From: Elusimicrobiaceae bacterium
Lineage (GTDB): Bacteria > Elusimicrobiota > Elusimicrobia > Elusimicrobiales > Elusimicrobiaceae
Direction: 5' to 3'
Length of the DNA: 64,000 nucleotides
Assembly (NCBI GenBank): GCA_017534965.1
Contig: JAFXVA010000008.1
Location: forward strand, 174,908-238,907
Position numbers and translations under genes: made by a program. Below are positions 51,788 through 60,807 of this stretch, one piece after another. Below the pieces are notes generated by a model that worked only from the letters and a program-made list of their open reading frames with translations, did no database searches and had not been told where the DNA came from. The stretch's first letter is position 1. Each line of letters opens with the position of its first letter.

Positions 51788-52867
51788 ATCTTTAAATTCT
51801 TCTTTTGCTATTTTCTTTAGAATAGTTTTTGCTTCAAGGATACTTTGCTTTATATTTTTTGCGTATTTTCTAAGTTCAATTACACGCACAATATTATTTT
51901 GTTTAAGTGATTTTTTGTTTTTTAATTTATTTTGTCCGCAAATAAAAATTATGGGCTTTTTATATTTTTTTGCAAGGTGGCAAATTTCAAAAGGGGCTTT
52001 GCCAAAAAAAGTTTGCGTGTCTAAAGAACCTTCACTTGTAATAATTAAATCTGCCTTTTTTATTTTTTTATCAAGCTTTAAAATTTTGCTAATATATTTG
52101 CTTCCTTCTATTAAATCTGCTTTAAAAAAGCCCTTTAAACCGCTTGCGATAGCCCCTGCCGAAGCACAATGTTTAGTATTGATATTTATTTTTAAATCTT
52201 TTTTTACAATGCTGGCATAATTTGATAGGGCTTTTTCCAAAAGTAAAATTTCTTTAGCATTTGCCCCTTTTTGCTTGCCGTAAACTTTGGCCGAACCTTC
52301 TTTGCCAAGCAATTTGTTGTTAACATCACATACGGCGGTAATTTTGATATTTTTCAACAAATCTTTTTGGGGTTTCTTTATTTTATCAAGTTTAAGCAAA
52401 GATTCTGCGCCAAGTTCCAAAACATTATTATCTTTGTCTAAAAATTGATAGCCAAACACTTTTGCGCTGTCTGCTGCCCCTTCGCTTGAGGCAACACCGC
52501 CAAGCCCTATAAAAATTTGTTTTGCCCCAAGTTTAATTGCTCTTTTTATAGTAAGGCCAAGCCCTATTGAAGAAGCATGCATAATATCAAGTTCTTCTTT
52601 TTTTAAATTAGCCATGGGGCAAATTTTTGCACTTTCAATAAAAGCAGTTTTTTTGAATAATAAAAAATAAGTTTTTGTAGGTTTTAAAATAGCATTAGGT
52701 ACTTTTATAGATATTTTTTTTGCTTTTGGGTAGGCCTGTAAAACAGAGTCCAAAAAGCCGTCTCCGCCGTCTGATATAGCAAAACTTTCAAAGTTGTTTA
52801 ATATTTGGCAAATTTCGCTAGCTTTTAAAGATCCTTTTAAAGCATTAGCCAAAACAAGAATTTCCAT
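51782..52867 (-). CDS. glxK: glycerate kinase
   Basis: 361 residues. ANALKGSLKASEICQIL at the start, ISDGGDGFLDSVL, GLGGVASSEGAADSAKVFGYQF and LIITSEGSLDTQTFFGKAP are signatures of the GlxK/GarK family. It phosphorylates D-glycerate, usually to 2-phosphoglycerate in this class. The start directly follows the stop of the beta-barrel-like gene (TAA then ATG), so the pair is co-transcribed. Confidence 0.92.
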   Translation of the reverse strand: MEILVLANALKGSLKASEICQILNNFESFAISDGGDGFLDSVLQAYPKAKKISIKVPNAILKPTKTYFLLFKKTAFIESAKICPMANLKKEELDIMHASSIGLGLTIKRAIKLGAKQIFIGLGGVASSEGAADSAKVFGYQFLDKDNNVLELGAESLLKLDKIKKPQKDLLKNIKITAVCDVNNKLLGKEGSAKVYGKQKGANAKEILLLEKALSNYASIVKKDLKININTKHCASAGAIASGLKGFFKADLIEGSKYISKILKLDKKIKKADLIITSEGSLDTQTFFGKAPFEICHLAKKYKKPIIFICGQNKLKNKKSLKQNNIVRVIELRKYAKNIKQSILEAKTILKKIAKEEFKDL

Positions 52868-54091
52868 TTAAAAATACCAATTTATTTTTGCAGCAAGCAT
52901 GAAAGATAAATTATCGCTTCCTTTTAATTTACCGGAGTAAGTATTATATCTTCCTTTAAATTCTAAACCGAGGTTTAAATCTGCAATACTTCTTTCTATA
53001 CCAAGACCGAAGAGCGCGCTAACATTGGTGGAAGATATTGTTTTTGTATCTTCCTGTATCCAATCTGTTCCGTTAAAAGTATTTATATTTTTATTTACAC
53101 TTGTAGAAGTAAGCCCTGCTCCGCCTTGTAAATATAAGCGGGTAATACTTTTGGGATTCAAATAATAATTAGCTTTTAAATCAATATTATAAGCCTGTCC
53201 GGAAGTTTCAATATGCGTTGTTGCATTAGGTTCAAAATTATGTTTTGAAAGCATCCCCATACCTAAATCTGCTCCGAACCAAAGGCGGTTATTTATTTTT
53301 CTTAAATAAGAAATACCAAAAGCAATATTAGAAGAAGAAATATCTTCTTTATCACTTAAACCTTCTTCCGTAAGATCTAATTTTAAAGGCAAATTTTGAT
53401 AACCCAAAAAGACTTCAAAATTATTTTTAGAAAAATCTTTTTTAAAGGCCTGGCTTGTTTCATCAATTTTTTTTGTTTCTTTTTTTGGCTCTTGTTTTTC
53501 TTCCGGAGTATTTTTATTGTCATAGCGGACATAAACATCTTTTGGTGCTTCTACTACCGGCTTTGAAGGAAAAAGTTTTTCTAAATCAGAATCAAATTCA
53601 AGCCCACTGGCTGAAATTGTGCTACCGGCGGCTGCTTTAACCTGGGCTTGTTCTAAATCAGAGGCCTGGGCATTTTTTTGGCTTAATTCTTGGGCGGCTT
53701 GTTCTTCAAGTTCGTGTTTTGTTTCAATATATTTTTTTTGTTTTTCGGCTTCGTTATAATCATAAATTTCCATAGAAGAAATTTGGGGCACATCAATATT
53801 AACAAGGCCGTTATCGGTGTTTAAGGATAAGGTAAATTCATCCATATCAACAATATTGCCGATAAACTCTCCGCCACCTTTTAAGATAACGCGGTGCAAA
53901 TCCGGCATAATTTTTTCTACTTCTCTTTGGTTAATGGCGATAGTGCCATAGGAGGTTTTTACATTTAAGATATATTCTGTTTGCCCGACTATAGAGCCAT
54001 TGATAATTAGACCGCTTTTAAGTTTAATAGCTTCGCCGTTAATTAAAAGAGGGGATATTAAAAAAAGTAAAAAGAGAAGTCTTTTTTTCAT
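52868..54091 (-). CDS. outer-membrane beta-barrel-like protein
   Basis: 407 residues with a signal peptide (first ~19). Residues 20-115 are strand-rich with repeated 'LKSGLIINGSIVG', 'LKGGGEFIGNIVD' patterns, like small-fold domains that precede barrels. A charged Gln/Glu/Lys-rich linker follows. From about residue 225 the sequence alternates polar and hydrophobic residues with aromatic girdles (FEVFLGYQNL, LWFGADLGMGML, YNIDLKANYYL) and ends in Phe, as outer-membrane barrels do. It is probably an eight-stranded barrel. Its role is unknown. Confidence 0.75.
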   Translation of the reverse strand: MKKRLLFLLFLISPLLINGEAIKLKSGLIINGSIVGQTEYILNVKTSYGTIAINQREVEKIMPDLHRVILKGGGEFIGNIVDMDEFTLSLNTDNGLVNIDVPQISSMEIYDYNEAEKQKKYIETKHELEEQAAQELSQKNAQASDLEQAQVKAAAGSTISASGLEFDSDLEKLFPSKPVVEAPKDVYVRYDNKNTPEEKQEPKKETKKIDETSQAFKKDFSKNNFEVFLGYQNLPLKLDLTEEGLSDKEDISSSNIAFGISYLRKINNRLWFGADLGMGMLSKHNFEPNATTHIETSGQAYNIDLKANYYLNPKSITRLYLQGGAGLTSTSVNKNINTFNGTDWIQEDTKTISSTNVSALFGLGIERSIADLNLGLEFKGRYNTYSGKLKGSDNLSFMLAAKINWYF

Positions 54092-54113
54092 AATAAAAAT
54101 AAATCCAAAAAAT

Positions 54114-54153
54114 TATCAGCCACGACTTATTTTATAAAGCCGTGGCTGATTAA
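54114..54153 (-). terminator. terminator after the 106-residue membrane protein gene
   Basis: On the minus strand ATCAGCCACGGCTT pairs with AAGTCGTGGCTGAT, followed by a run of seven T. It ends the nadK-recN-106-residue operon ahead of the barrel gene. Confidence 0.88.
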
Positions 54154-54156
54154 ATA

Positions 54157-54477
54157 TTATTTATGTTCTACTGCGTGTTTAATTTTTCTAAGAGTTTTTA
54201 AAACTCTTGAAATGGTAATAAATAACAAGGCAACAACAGCCCCATTAATACCATACATTAAGGTAGCAAGGATTTTATCTACCAAGCGATAACCTGCAGC
54301 TGTTGCTTCAAGCCAAGCAAAGACCATAGCGACAAAAGTTAATATTAAAGCTAAAATGCTTAATACTTTCCAAGTTGTTGCAAGACCTTTTAAGCAAAAA
54401 AACTTACCGCAGCAGCTTTTGCCTTTAGAGCAAGCTGGTGGCATTGTTTCTTCTGAGATTTTCTTTTCTTCTGCCAT
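54157..54477 (-). CDS. small Cys-rich membrane protein
   Basis: 106 residues. The N-terminal ~30 residues hold five cysteines (CSKGKSCCGKFFC and one earlier residue region), followed by two membrane segments (about 36-56 and 70-90) and a basic tail. The cysteines could bind metal or form disulfides. No family recognised. AAGGAG precedes the start, 18 bases after recN, in the nadK-recN operon. Confidence 0.7.
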   Translation of the reverse strand: MAEEKKISEETMPPACSKGKSCCGKFFCLKGLATTWKVLSILALILTFVAMVFAWLEATAAGYRLVDKILATLMYGINGAVVALLFITISRVLKTLRKIKHAVEHK

Positions 54478-54495
54478 AATTTTTCTCCTTATATT

Positions 54496-56151
54496 TTAAA
54501 TTGTATTTTTGGCTTCTTGTAGCAGTTCTTTTGCATGCATCAAACCTGCCATCGCCCCTTTACTACTACCTATCATTCTAGCAATTTCTTGCACTTTTTG
54601 CTCATCAGATAAAGTTATAACTTTAACTTGTGTCTTGGCATTTTTAACTTCTTTTGATATAGCAAAGTGGCTTTGGGCAAAAACAGCAGCTTGGGCAAGG
54701 TGGGTAATACAAAACACCTGTCTTTCTTTGGCTGCTTTTTTTAATTTCTGCCCGATAAGTTTGCCGGTTTGCCCACCGATACCTGTGTCAATTTCATCAA
54801 ATACCATAGTTGGCGTTTGTCCGGCTAAAATTGTTTTTAGTCCAAGCATAAGGCGCGAAATTTCGCCCCCGCTGGCAATATTTCTTAAAGGTTTAAGGGC
54901 TTCGCCCACATTTGCGCTAAATAGAAACTCAACTTTATCTTTACCTTTGCTAGTTGCTTCCTGTTCTTCTTGAATATCGGCTTCAAAACGAACGCCGCTA
55001 AAACCCAAAGGTTCAATTTCCTTAATAACAAGATTGCTTAATTTTTTGGCTCCGGCAATTCTTTTTTTATGTAGATCTTGGCACAAGGTATCAAGTTCCT
55101 TTTGTGCTTTTTCTAAATCTTTTAATAATTCTGCCGTATTTTTAGAAGCGTTTTTAATATCACTTATAGATTTTTCTAATTTTTCTTTAAAAGCCAAAAC
55201 ATCTTCTAAAGCAGGGCCGTATTTCATTTTTAATTTTCTTAAATCTTCTTGGCGGCTTAACATTTCATCAAGGGTTTTTGGGTCAATTTCCAAAGAATCT
55301 TTATAATTAAAAATAGTATTTGCGCAGTCTTGCACGATATTTGCAGCATTTTCAAGCTCCTGGGCTGTTGCCGATAAACTTTCATCAATCTGAGCCATCT
55401 GGCTTGCCTGCTGGCTTGCTTTATCTAAGAGGGAACTTGCATTTTCTTCATTATCGCTAAGCAAGTTATAAACATTTTGGGCAAGTTCTAAAAGTTTACC
55501 TGTATGTTTAAGTTTTGGTAAAGTATTTTCAATTTCAATATCTTCATTTAAAACGGGGTTTACTTTTTCAATTTCTTCTAGCTGGTAAGAATAAAAGGCA
55601 AGGGCTTTTTGCTTTTCTTCTTCTGATTGATTAGAGGCCGCAATTTTTGCTTTTATCGCCTGTGTCTTTTCATAAGATTCTTTTACTTTTTTTAATTCTT
55701 TTTCAAGTCCGCAAAATTTATCAAGCATATCTATATGGGTTGCGGTTTTAAATAAAGTTTGATGTTCGTGTTGGCCGTGAAAATCTACCAAAAAATCACC
55801 AAGGTTAGCAAGCTGGCTTGCCGTTGCACTTTTATTATTTATAAAAATTTTTGCTTTACCTTTTTTGTCAATTTCTCTTGTAATGGTAAAATCTTCTTTC
55901 GTAATAGAATATTTATTTTGTAAATTTTGCGGTAAAGAGTCGTTTGTAAAAGTTGCTTTAACAAGCATATTTTCCGCATAATTACCGATTAAGCCAAAAT
56001 CTGCTCTTGCGCCAAGAGCAAAACTTAAAGCTTCAATAACAATAGATTTACCGGCTCCGGTTTCTCCTGTAAAAACATTTAAGCCGTTAGAAAAACTTAA
56101 ATCAATTTCCTTAATAATGGCAAAGTTTTTTATATAAAGATTTTTAAGCAT
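54496..56151 (-). CDS. recN: DNA repair protein RecN
   Basis: 551 residues. The SMC-like head has FTGETGAGKSIVIEALSFALG (Walker A) near residue 28 and PTMVFDEIDTGIGG (Walker B) near residue 470; a long coiled coil with an interruption lies between. It acts early in double-strand break repair. The start at 56151 overlaps the nadK stop as TAATG; an in-frame ATG five codons earlier is less likely. Confidence 0.95.
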   Translation of the reverse strand: MLKNLYIKNFAIIKEIDLSFSNGLNVFTGETGAGKSIVIEALSFALGARADFGLIGNYAENMLVKATFTNDSLPQNLQNKYSITKEDFTITREIDKKGKAKIFINNKSATASQLANLGDFLVDFHGQHEHQTLFKTATHIDMLDKFCGLEKELKKVKESYEKTQAIKAKIAASNQSEEEKQKALAFYSYQLEEIEKVNPVLNEDIEIENTLPKLKHTGKLLELAQNVYNLLSDNEENASSLLDKASQQASQMAQIDESLSATAQELENAANIVQDCANTIFNYKDSLEIDPKTLDEMLSRQEDLRKLKMKYGPALEDVLAFKEKLEKSISDIKNASKNTAELLKDLEKAQKELDTLCQDLHKKRIAGAKKLSNLVIKEIEPLGFSGVRFEADIQEEQEATSKGKDKVEFLFSANVGEALKPLRNIASGGEISRLMLGLKTILAGQTPTMVFDEIDTGIGGQTGKLIGQKLKKAAKERQVFCITHLAQAAVFAQSHFAISKEVKNAKTQVKVITLSDEQKVQEIARMIGSSKGAMAGLMHAKELLQEAKNTI

Positions 56152-56984
56152 TATCTTTGCCCCCAATTAAGTTTTGTTGTAAGTGTTTCAAAAAAGTCAT
56201 AATTCTTAGGATACAAAATTTTTAGTTTCTGTTTACTCTGCGTAATTTTAACTATATCATTATTTTTAACAGCAAAATTAGTTTGTCCGTCTAAAGTTAA
56301 ATTGATATTTATATCCTTTTTTGTTTGATTAAGTAAAATTTTTATTTCTTTATCAGCAGGCAAAACAAGGGGCCTTTGGCTTAAAGTGTGCGGGCAAATG
56401 GCAGTTAAAATAAAAACATTTAAACTTGGCATAACAATAGGTCCGCCTGCTGCCATATTATAAGCGGTGCAACCGGTTGGCGTAGAAATTATTAACCCGT
56501 CCCCGAAATAATTTTTTACTTGGCTTTTATCAAAGTGGACATTTAGATTTATTGCTCTTGCCTGGGCCGGTCTTATAACGGCTTCATTTAAAGAGCAAGC
56601 AGTAAAAACATTTTTTTTGTTTCTGAAAACTTCTACTTTCAGCAAAAATCTTTCCTGCTCTGTAAAATTATCTTTAAGTAAATCTTGTAAAACGGAAGTA
56701 AAATCTTCTTGCGTTTTCAAAGCGGCTAAGAAGCCAAGATTACCGCTGTTTATGCCAACAATTTTTATATTTAACTTTGCGGCTTTTTGCGCGGCGGAAA
56801 GCAAAGTCCCGTCCCCACCTATACAAAAAATCAAATCGGTATCTTTAGTAAACTCTTTAATATCTTTATCCGTTAAATAGCTTTTAATTTTTGCAGACTC
56901 TAAATTAGTCGCTAAAGTTTTTGCGCTTTTTAAGCTTAAAGAGTTTTGTTTGTTTATATATATTGCAACTTTTTTTACTTCCAT
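56151..56984 (-). CDS. nadK: NAD kinase
   Basis: 277 residues. FCIGGDGTLLSAAQKA is the NAD kinase GGDGT motif. NSGNLGFLA and the downstream STPTGCTAYNMAAGGPIVMP are also diagnostic. It makes NADP from NAD and ATP. No Shine-Dalgarno; TAAAAT lies 7 nt before the ATG. It is first in the operon with recN and diverges from the gene at 57032. Confidence 0.95.
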   Translation of the reverse strand: MEVKKVAIYINKQNSLSLKSAKTLATNLESAKIKSYLTDKDIKEFTKDTDLIFCIGGDGTLLSAAQKAAKLNIKIVGINSGNLGFLAALKTQEDFTSVLQDLLKDNFTEQERFLLKVEVFRNKKNVFTACSLNEAVIRPAQARAINLNVHFDKSQVKNYFGDGLIISTPTGCTAYNMAAGGPIVMPSLNVFILTAICPHTLSQRPLVLPADKEIKILLNQTKKDININLTLDGQTNFAVKNNDIVKITQSKQKLKILYPKNYDFFETLTTKLNWGQR

Positions 56985-57031
56985 ATAAATAATTTTAGCA
57001 AATTAAGCCCTTAATAATATACAATAATAGT

Positions 57032-58375
57032 ATGAAAAAGATTTTTACCCTTTTAGTAGTTTTATTATTTCCCGTTGTTTTGTTTGCACAAAATGACGCT
57101 CTTGTTGTTAAACAAGAAGGTTTAAAAGTATATTTGGATATAACCGAACTTACTTTTAAAGTTAGCAAAGGTGATATTTTTACCATAACCCGCTGGGGTT
57201 CTGAGATAAAAAACCCTAAAACGGGCAAAGTTCTAGGTAGAGATATAGATTCTCGCGCAAAAGGTAAAATTCAAAGTGTTGAACAAAATTATGCTATCGG
57301 TCAATTAGAAACTCCTTTTAATGCAACTAATTTATCTGCTGTTTTTGAAAAAGAAGAAAACTCTTCTTTAGAACAAAACACCTCTTCAGATAAACAAAAT
57401 ACAGAAGATTTAGCCCCGCTTTGGAGAAGTGAAGTTATTGACGGCAAAATAAGGGCCGCTGCTTCCGGCGATTTAAACGGCGACGGCTTAAATGACTTAA
57501 TTTTAGCTTTTGAAGATAACACAATAAAAGTTTATTCCTTTAAAGAAAATATTTTAAAAGAAGAGTTCTCCACTCCTGTTAATCCTTTAAGACGTATAAT
57601 TTCTTTAGATGCAGCTGATCTTAAAGGTGTCGGTCGGGCTCAACTTTTTGTTAGCGTTTTTGATAATAATTCTCAGCGTTTTAATACTCTTATTTTTGAA
57701 GGAGGGGAAAATATTTTACATCAAAACGGCATAATTAGCGGTGTAGTTAAAGGTATTGCTCCGTTTAATCAAGAACGCCGTTTATATGTTCAAGATATTA
57801 CGACGCTTGCCAGCCAAACCAAATTTTCCGTTCCTTACTTACTAGTTTATAAAGATGATTCTTTTAAAAAAGGCGAAAAAGTAAAATATACTAAATTTGA
57901 AGAAATCTTCGGTTTTAATTTCGCACCCTTTAAAAAAGAAAAAGAAAATTTAATTTATACGGCTTTTAATTCTCGTTTAAGAGTTCAGTATGATAAGAAA
58001 AATAGTTTTGTTGAAACCCCTAAGGATATTGATTTTGGCAGCACACCTAACAGAGTTAAATTTAACCGGGATGTTTTAAGAGTTTATTCTTCACTAGGCC
58101 TTTATGGCTCTGCAGAAGATAATATCTTAATTGCCGGCATAGAAAACCAAACAAAATACGGCATCCTTTCGGAAACTTTCGGTTCTTATGAAAGTGCAAT
58201 TTTATATGTTTTAAAATGGGAAAAAGGCAATTTTGAAAAATATTTATCAGCCAAAATTCCCGGTGTCGTAAGTGATATTATTCAAGCCCCGCTTGGCTCT
58301 TATGAAGATATTTTAATCGTTCCGTTTACCAATAGAGCCGGTGATAGCGGTGTAATGCTTTTTAAAATTAAATAG
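57032..58375 (+). CDS. secreted protein with an FG-GAP/VCBS-like repeat
   Basis: 447 residues with a signal peptide ending near LFA|QND. The region around residue 150 reads IRAAASGDLNGDGLNDLILAF, with the D-x-N-x-D-G-x-x-D calcium-binding loop of FG-GAP/VCBS beta-propeller repeats. Further strand-rich segments with 'SLDAADLKGVGRAQLFVSVFD' suggest one or two more degenerate repeats. It may be a periplasmic or surface propeller protein. TACAAT is 6 nt before the ATG with no ribosome-binding site. Confidence 0.78.
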   Translation: MKKIFTLLVVLLFPVVLFAQNDALVVKQEGLKVYLDITELTFKVSKGDIFTITRWGSEIKNPKTGKVLGRDIDSRAKGKIQSVEQNYAIGQLETPFNATNLSAVFEKEENSSLEQNTSSDKQNTEDLAPLWRSEVIDGKIRAAASGDLNGDGLNDLILAFEDNTIKVYSFKENILKEEFSTPVNPLRRIISLDAADLKGVGRAQLFVSVFDNNSQRFNTLIFEGGENILHQNGIISGVVKGIAPFNQERRLYVQDITTLASQTKFSVPYLLVYKDDSFKKGEKVKYTKFEEIFGFNFAPFKKEKENLIYTAFNSRLRVQYDKKNSFVETPKDIDFGSTPNRVKFNRDVLRVYSSLGLYGSAEDNILIAGIENQTKYGILSETFGSYESAILYVLKWEKGNFEKYLSAKIPGVVSDIIQAPLGSYEDILIVPFTNRAGDSGVMLFKIK

Positions 58376-58389
58376 AGCAAATTTGCTCT
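58374..58389. repeat. 16-bp perfect palindrome before thyX
   Basis: AGAGCAAATTTGCTCT overlaps the stop codon of the previous gene. It could be a dimeric regulator's operator or a weak terminator, but no long T run follows. Confidence 0.4.
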
Positions 58390-58436
58390 AAATATTATAT
58401 AAATGATTATATATACTACATTAAGGAGTTTTTTAT

Positions 58437-59129
58437 ATGGCAACCGAGCAAGCAGAAAAAAAGGAAATAATTGAAGTTTTGGATAAAGGTTTCGTAAAAC
58501 TTGTTGATTTTATGGGCGGAGATATCCGTGCCGTTAGTGCAGCAAGAGTATCTTTTGGCGGCACCAGCAAAGGCGAAGAACGCGACAAAATGCTCATAAA
58601 ATACTTAATGGAAAACAAACATTTAAGTCCTTTTGAACATTGTTATTTCCAATTTCATATTAAATGTCCTATTTTTGTTGCTCGTCAATGGATGCGCCAC
58701 CGCATTGCTTCTTATAATGAAATCAGCGCCCGCTATACCGAAGTTAAAGACGAATTTTATTTGCCAAAGGCCTTCCGCATTCAAGATTTAACAAACAGGC
58801 AAGGTTCTGTTGTTAGTGATAAACTTGATAATAAGGCCTTAAGCGAAATTTACGAAGAAGCAATAGAACATTCTTATCAGGCCTACCAAAAACTTTTAAA
58901 AGCCGGTGTCGCACGCGAAATGGCCCGTGGGCTTTTGCCTGTTGCCCAATATACCCAATTTTATTGGACGGTTAATTTAAGAAGTTTACTCAATTTTATT
59001 TCTTTAAGAGCAGATAGCCACGCTCAATATGAAATCCGCGTTTATGCAAATGCAATTAAAGAAATTGTCAAACAAAAAATGCCCTGGAGCTATGAGGCAT
59101 TTGAAAATTTAACAGCAAGCCAAAAATAA
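58437..59129 (+). CDS. thyX: FAD-dependent thymidylate synthase
   Basis: 230 residues. RHRIASYNEISARY is the ThyX signature (RHRx7S). SPFEHCYFQFHIKCPIFVARQW precedes it, and the C-terminal LRSLLNFISLRADSHAQYEIR binds FAD and dUMP. It makes dTMP using methylene-THF as carbon donor and NAD(P)H, so it does not generate dihydrofolate. An AAGGAG site precedes the ATG. Confidence 0.96.
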   Translation: MATEQAEKKEIIEVLDKGFVKLVDFMGGDIRAVSAARVSFGGTSKGEERDKMLIKYLMENKHLSPFEHCYFQFHIKCPIFVARQWMRHRIASYNEISARYTEVKDEFYLPKAFRIQDLTNRQGSVVSDKLDNKALSEIYEEAIEHSYQAYQKLLKAGVAREMARGLLPVAQYTQFYWTVNLRSLLNFISLRADSHAQYEIRVYANAIKEIVKQKMPWSYEAFENLTASQK

Positions 59130-59145
59130 TTAAAAAGGAGTTTTT

Positions 59146-60357
59146 ATGAGAGTTCTAGGTATGATAATGGCAGGCGGCAAAGGGGAGCGTCTTTTTCCTT
59201 TAACAAAAGAACGTTCAAAACCGGCAGTTCCCTTTGGTGGCAAATATCGCCTTATTGATTTTGTTTTATCAAACTTTGTAAACTCGGGTATCTTTTCTTC
59301 CTATATTTTAGTGCAATATTTATCCCAATCTCTCATAGAATATTTAAGAACCAGCTGGGCTACAAAAGGTATTTCAAGAGACCACTTTTTAACGGTTGTT
59401 CCGCCTCAAATGCGCCTTGGCGAAATTTGGTATAGAGGCACGGCTGATGCTATTCGCCAAAATATCAGTTTGATTAATGATTTTGATCCGGATTTAGTTG
59501 TTATTTTCGGTGCGGACCATATTTATCGTATGGATATAAGCCGTATGATAGATTTTCATATCCAAAAGAAAGCAGATGTAACCGTTGCGGCAAATGTTGT
59601 GCCTCTTAAAGAGGCTTCTGCTTTTGGCGTAATGGCGACTGATGATAATAACCGCATAATCAGTTTTGAAGAAAAACCTCTAAAACCGCAAGCCATACCC
59701 GGCAGACCGGATAAGGCCTATGCCTCTATGGGTAATTATATTTTTGATAAAAATGTTCTTTTAAAAATTTTACAGCAAAAATATTGTGATGTCCCTTCTT
59801 TAGATTTCGGTAAAAATATTTTACCTGTAATTTTAAAACAATACCGCACCTTTGCTTATGATTTTGCCGGACATAAATTAAAAGGCCTTAAACCTTATGA
59901 GGAGCAAGGTTATTGGCGTGATGTCGGCACTATTGAGGCCTATTGGCAAGCCAATATGGATATGCTCGGTCCGACCCCTAAAATTGATTTGAACAACCCC
60001 TACTGGCCTATAAATACTTCCGTTCATAATACTCCTCCTACAAGTTATATGGGCGGCACGCTTGAAAATAGTATGCTAAGCAATGGTTGTGTTATTCATC
60101 CTAATACTATTATTAAAAATAGTGTTCTTGCAAGCAATGTTGTTGTTATGCCGGGTGCAGTTATTGAAGATAGTATTATTATGGATTCCTGCACTATTGG
60201 CAAAGGCAGTCATATTAAAAAAGCAATTATTGACCGCTTTAATATTATTCCGGAAAATTCTTCTATTGGTATAGATAAAGAACACGATAGCCAAAACTAT
60301 TTTATTGATCCCTCCGGTATAGTTGTTATTCCGCGTGGACGCACGAAATTTTTATAA
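59146..60357 (+). CDS. glgC: glucose-1-phosphate adenylyltransferase
   Basis: 403 residues. MAGGKGERLFPLTKERSKPAVPFGGKYRLIDFVLSN is the nucleotidyltransferase core, GTADAIRQN and FGADHIYRMD follow, and SFEEKP closes the active site. The C-terminal third is a left-handed beta-helix. It makes ADP-glucose for glycogen synthesis. AAGGAG precedes it, 16 bases after thyX. Its other glg partners are not in the window. Confidence 0.95.
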   Translation: MRVLGMIMAGGKGERLFPLTKERSKPAVPFGGKYRLIDFVLSNFVNSGIFSSYILVQYLSQSLIEYLRTSWATKGISRDHFLTVVPPQMRLGEIWYRGTADAIRQNISLINDFDPDLVVIFGADHIYRMDISRMIDFHIQKKADVTVAANVVPLKEASAFGVMATDDNNRIISFEEKPLKPQAIPGRPDKAYASMGNYIFDKNVLLKILQQKYCDVPSLDFGKNILPVILKQYRTFAYDFAGHKLKGLKPYEEQGYWRDVGTIEAYWQANMDMLGPTPKIDLNNPYWPINTSVHNTPPTSYMGGTLENSMLSNGCVIHPNTIIKNSVLASNVVVMPGAVIEDSIIMDSCTIGKGSHIKKAIIDRFNIIPENSSIGIDKEHDSQNYFIDPSGIVVIPRGRTKFL

Positions 60358-60372
60358 TTTTAAAAGAAAGAA

Positions 60373-60807
60373 ATGCAAATAAATATCTTTTATAAAACCA
60401 AAATTTCGCCTTATTATCATAAAACAGGTATTTATAAAAAAGCTCTTTTGCGCGCTCTTGGCAAGCAAGCCAAAACTCAGAGCGAACTTAATGTTTTTGT
60501 CGTTACTCCACAAGAAATGCTCAAAATAAACACCCAACATTTAGGCCATAGATATGTGACGGATGTTATAACTTTTCCTTACCCGCAAACAGGGTTAAAA
60601 GGGGAAGTTTTCGGTGATATTATTGTTTGTTTTGAGCAGGCAAAAAAACAAGCGCCCGAGGCAAAAACAAGCACTCTTTTAGAATTCCTTATTTTAATGG
60701 TGCACGGGGCTTTGCATTTGGTCGGTTATGATGATAATACTCTTGAACTTCGCAATCAAATGAACACTCTAGCGCGTTCTATTGCCGAGCAGGCGCTCAA
60801 TTCTTGA
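60373..60807 (+). CDS. ybeY: endoribonuclease YbeY
   Basis: 144 residues. VLRH-like NTQHLGHRYVTDVITFPYP and HGALHLVGYDDN match YbeY, a metal-dependent RNase in 16S 3'-end maturation. The metal site is normally HGxLHLxGYDH; here the third His is Asp (GYDD). Some other YbeY proteins may use Asp here, so activity may be kept. The 3' end overlaps the convergent prenyl synthase gene by 39 bases. Confidence 0.9.
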   Translation: MQINIFYKTKISPYYHKTGIYKKALLRALGKQAKTQSELNVFVVTPQEMLKINTQHLGHRYVTDVITFPYPQTGLKGEVFGDIIVCFEQAKKQAPEAKTSTLLEFLILMVHGALHLVGYDDNTLELRNQMNTLARSIAEQALNS

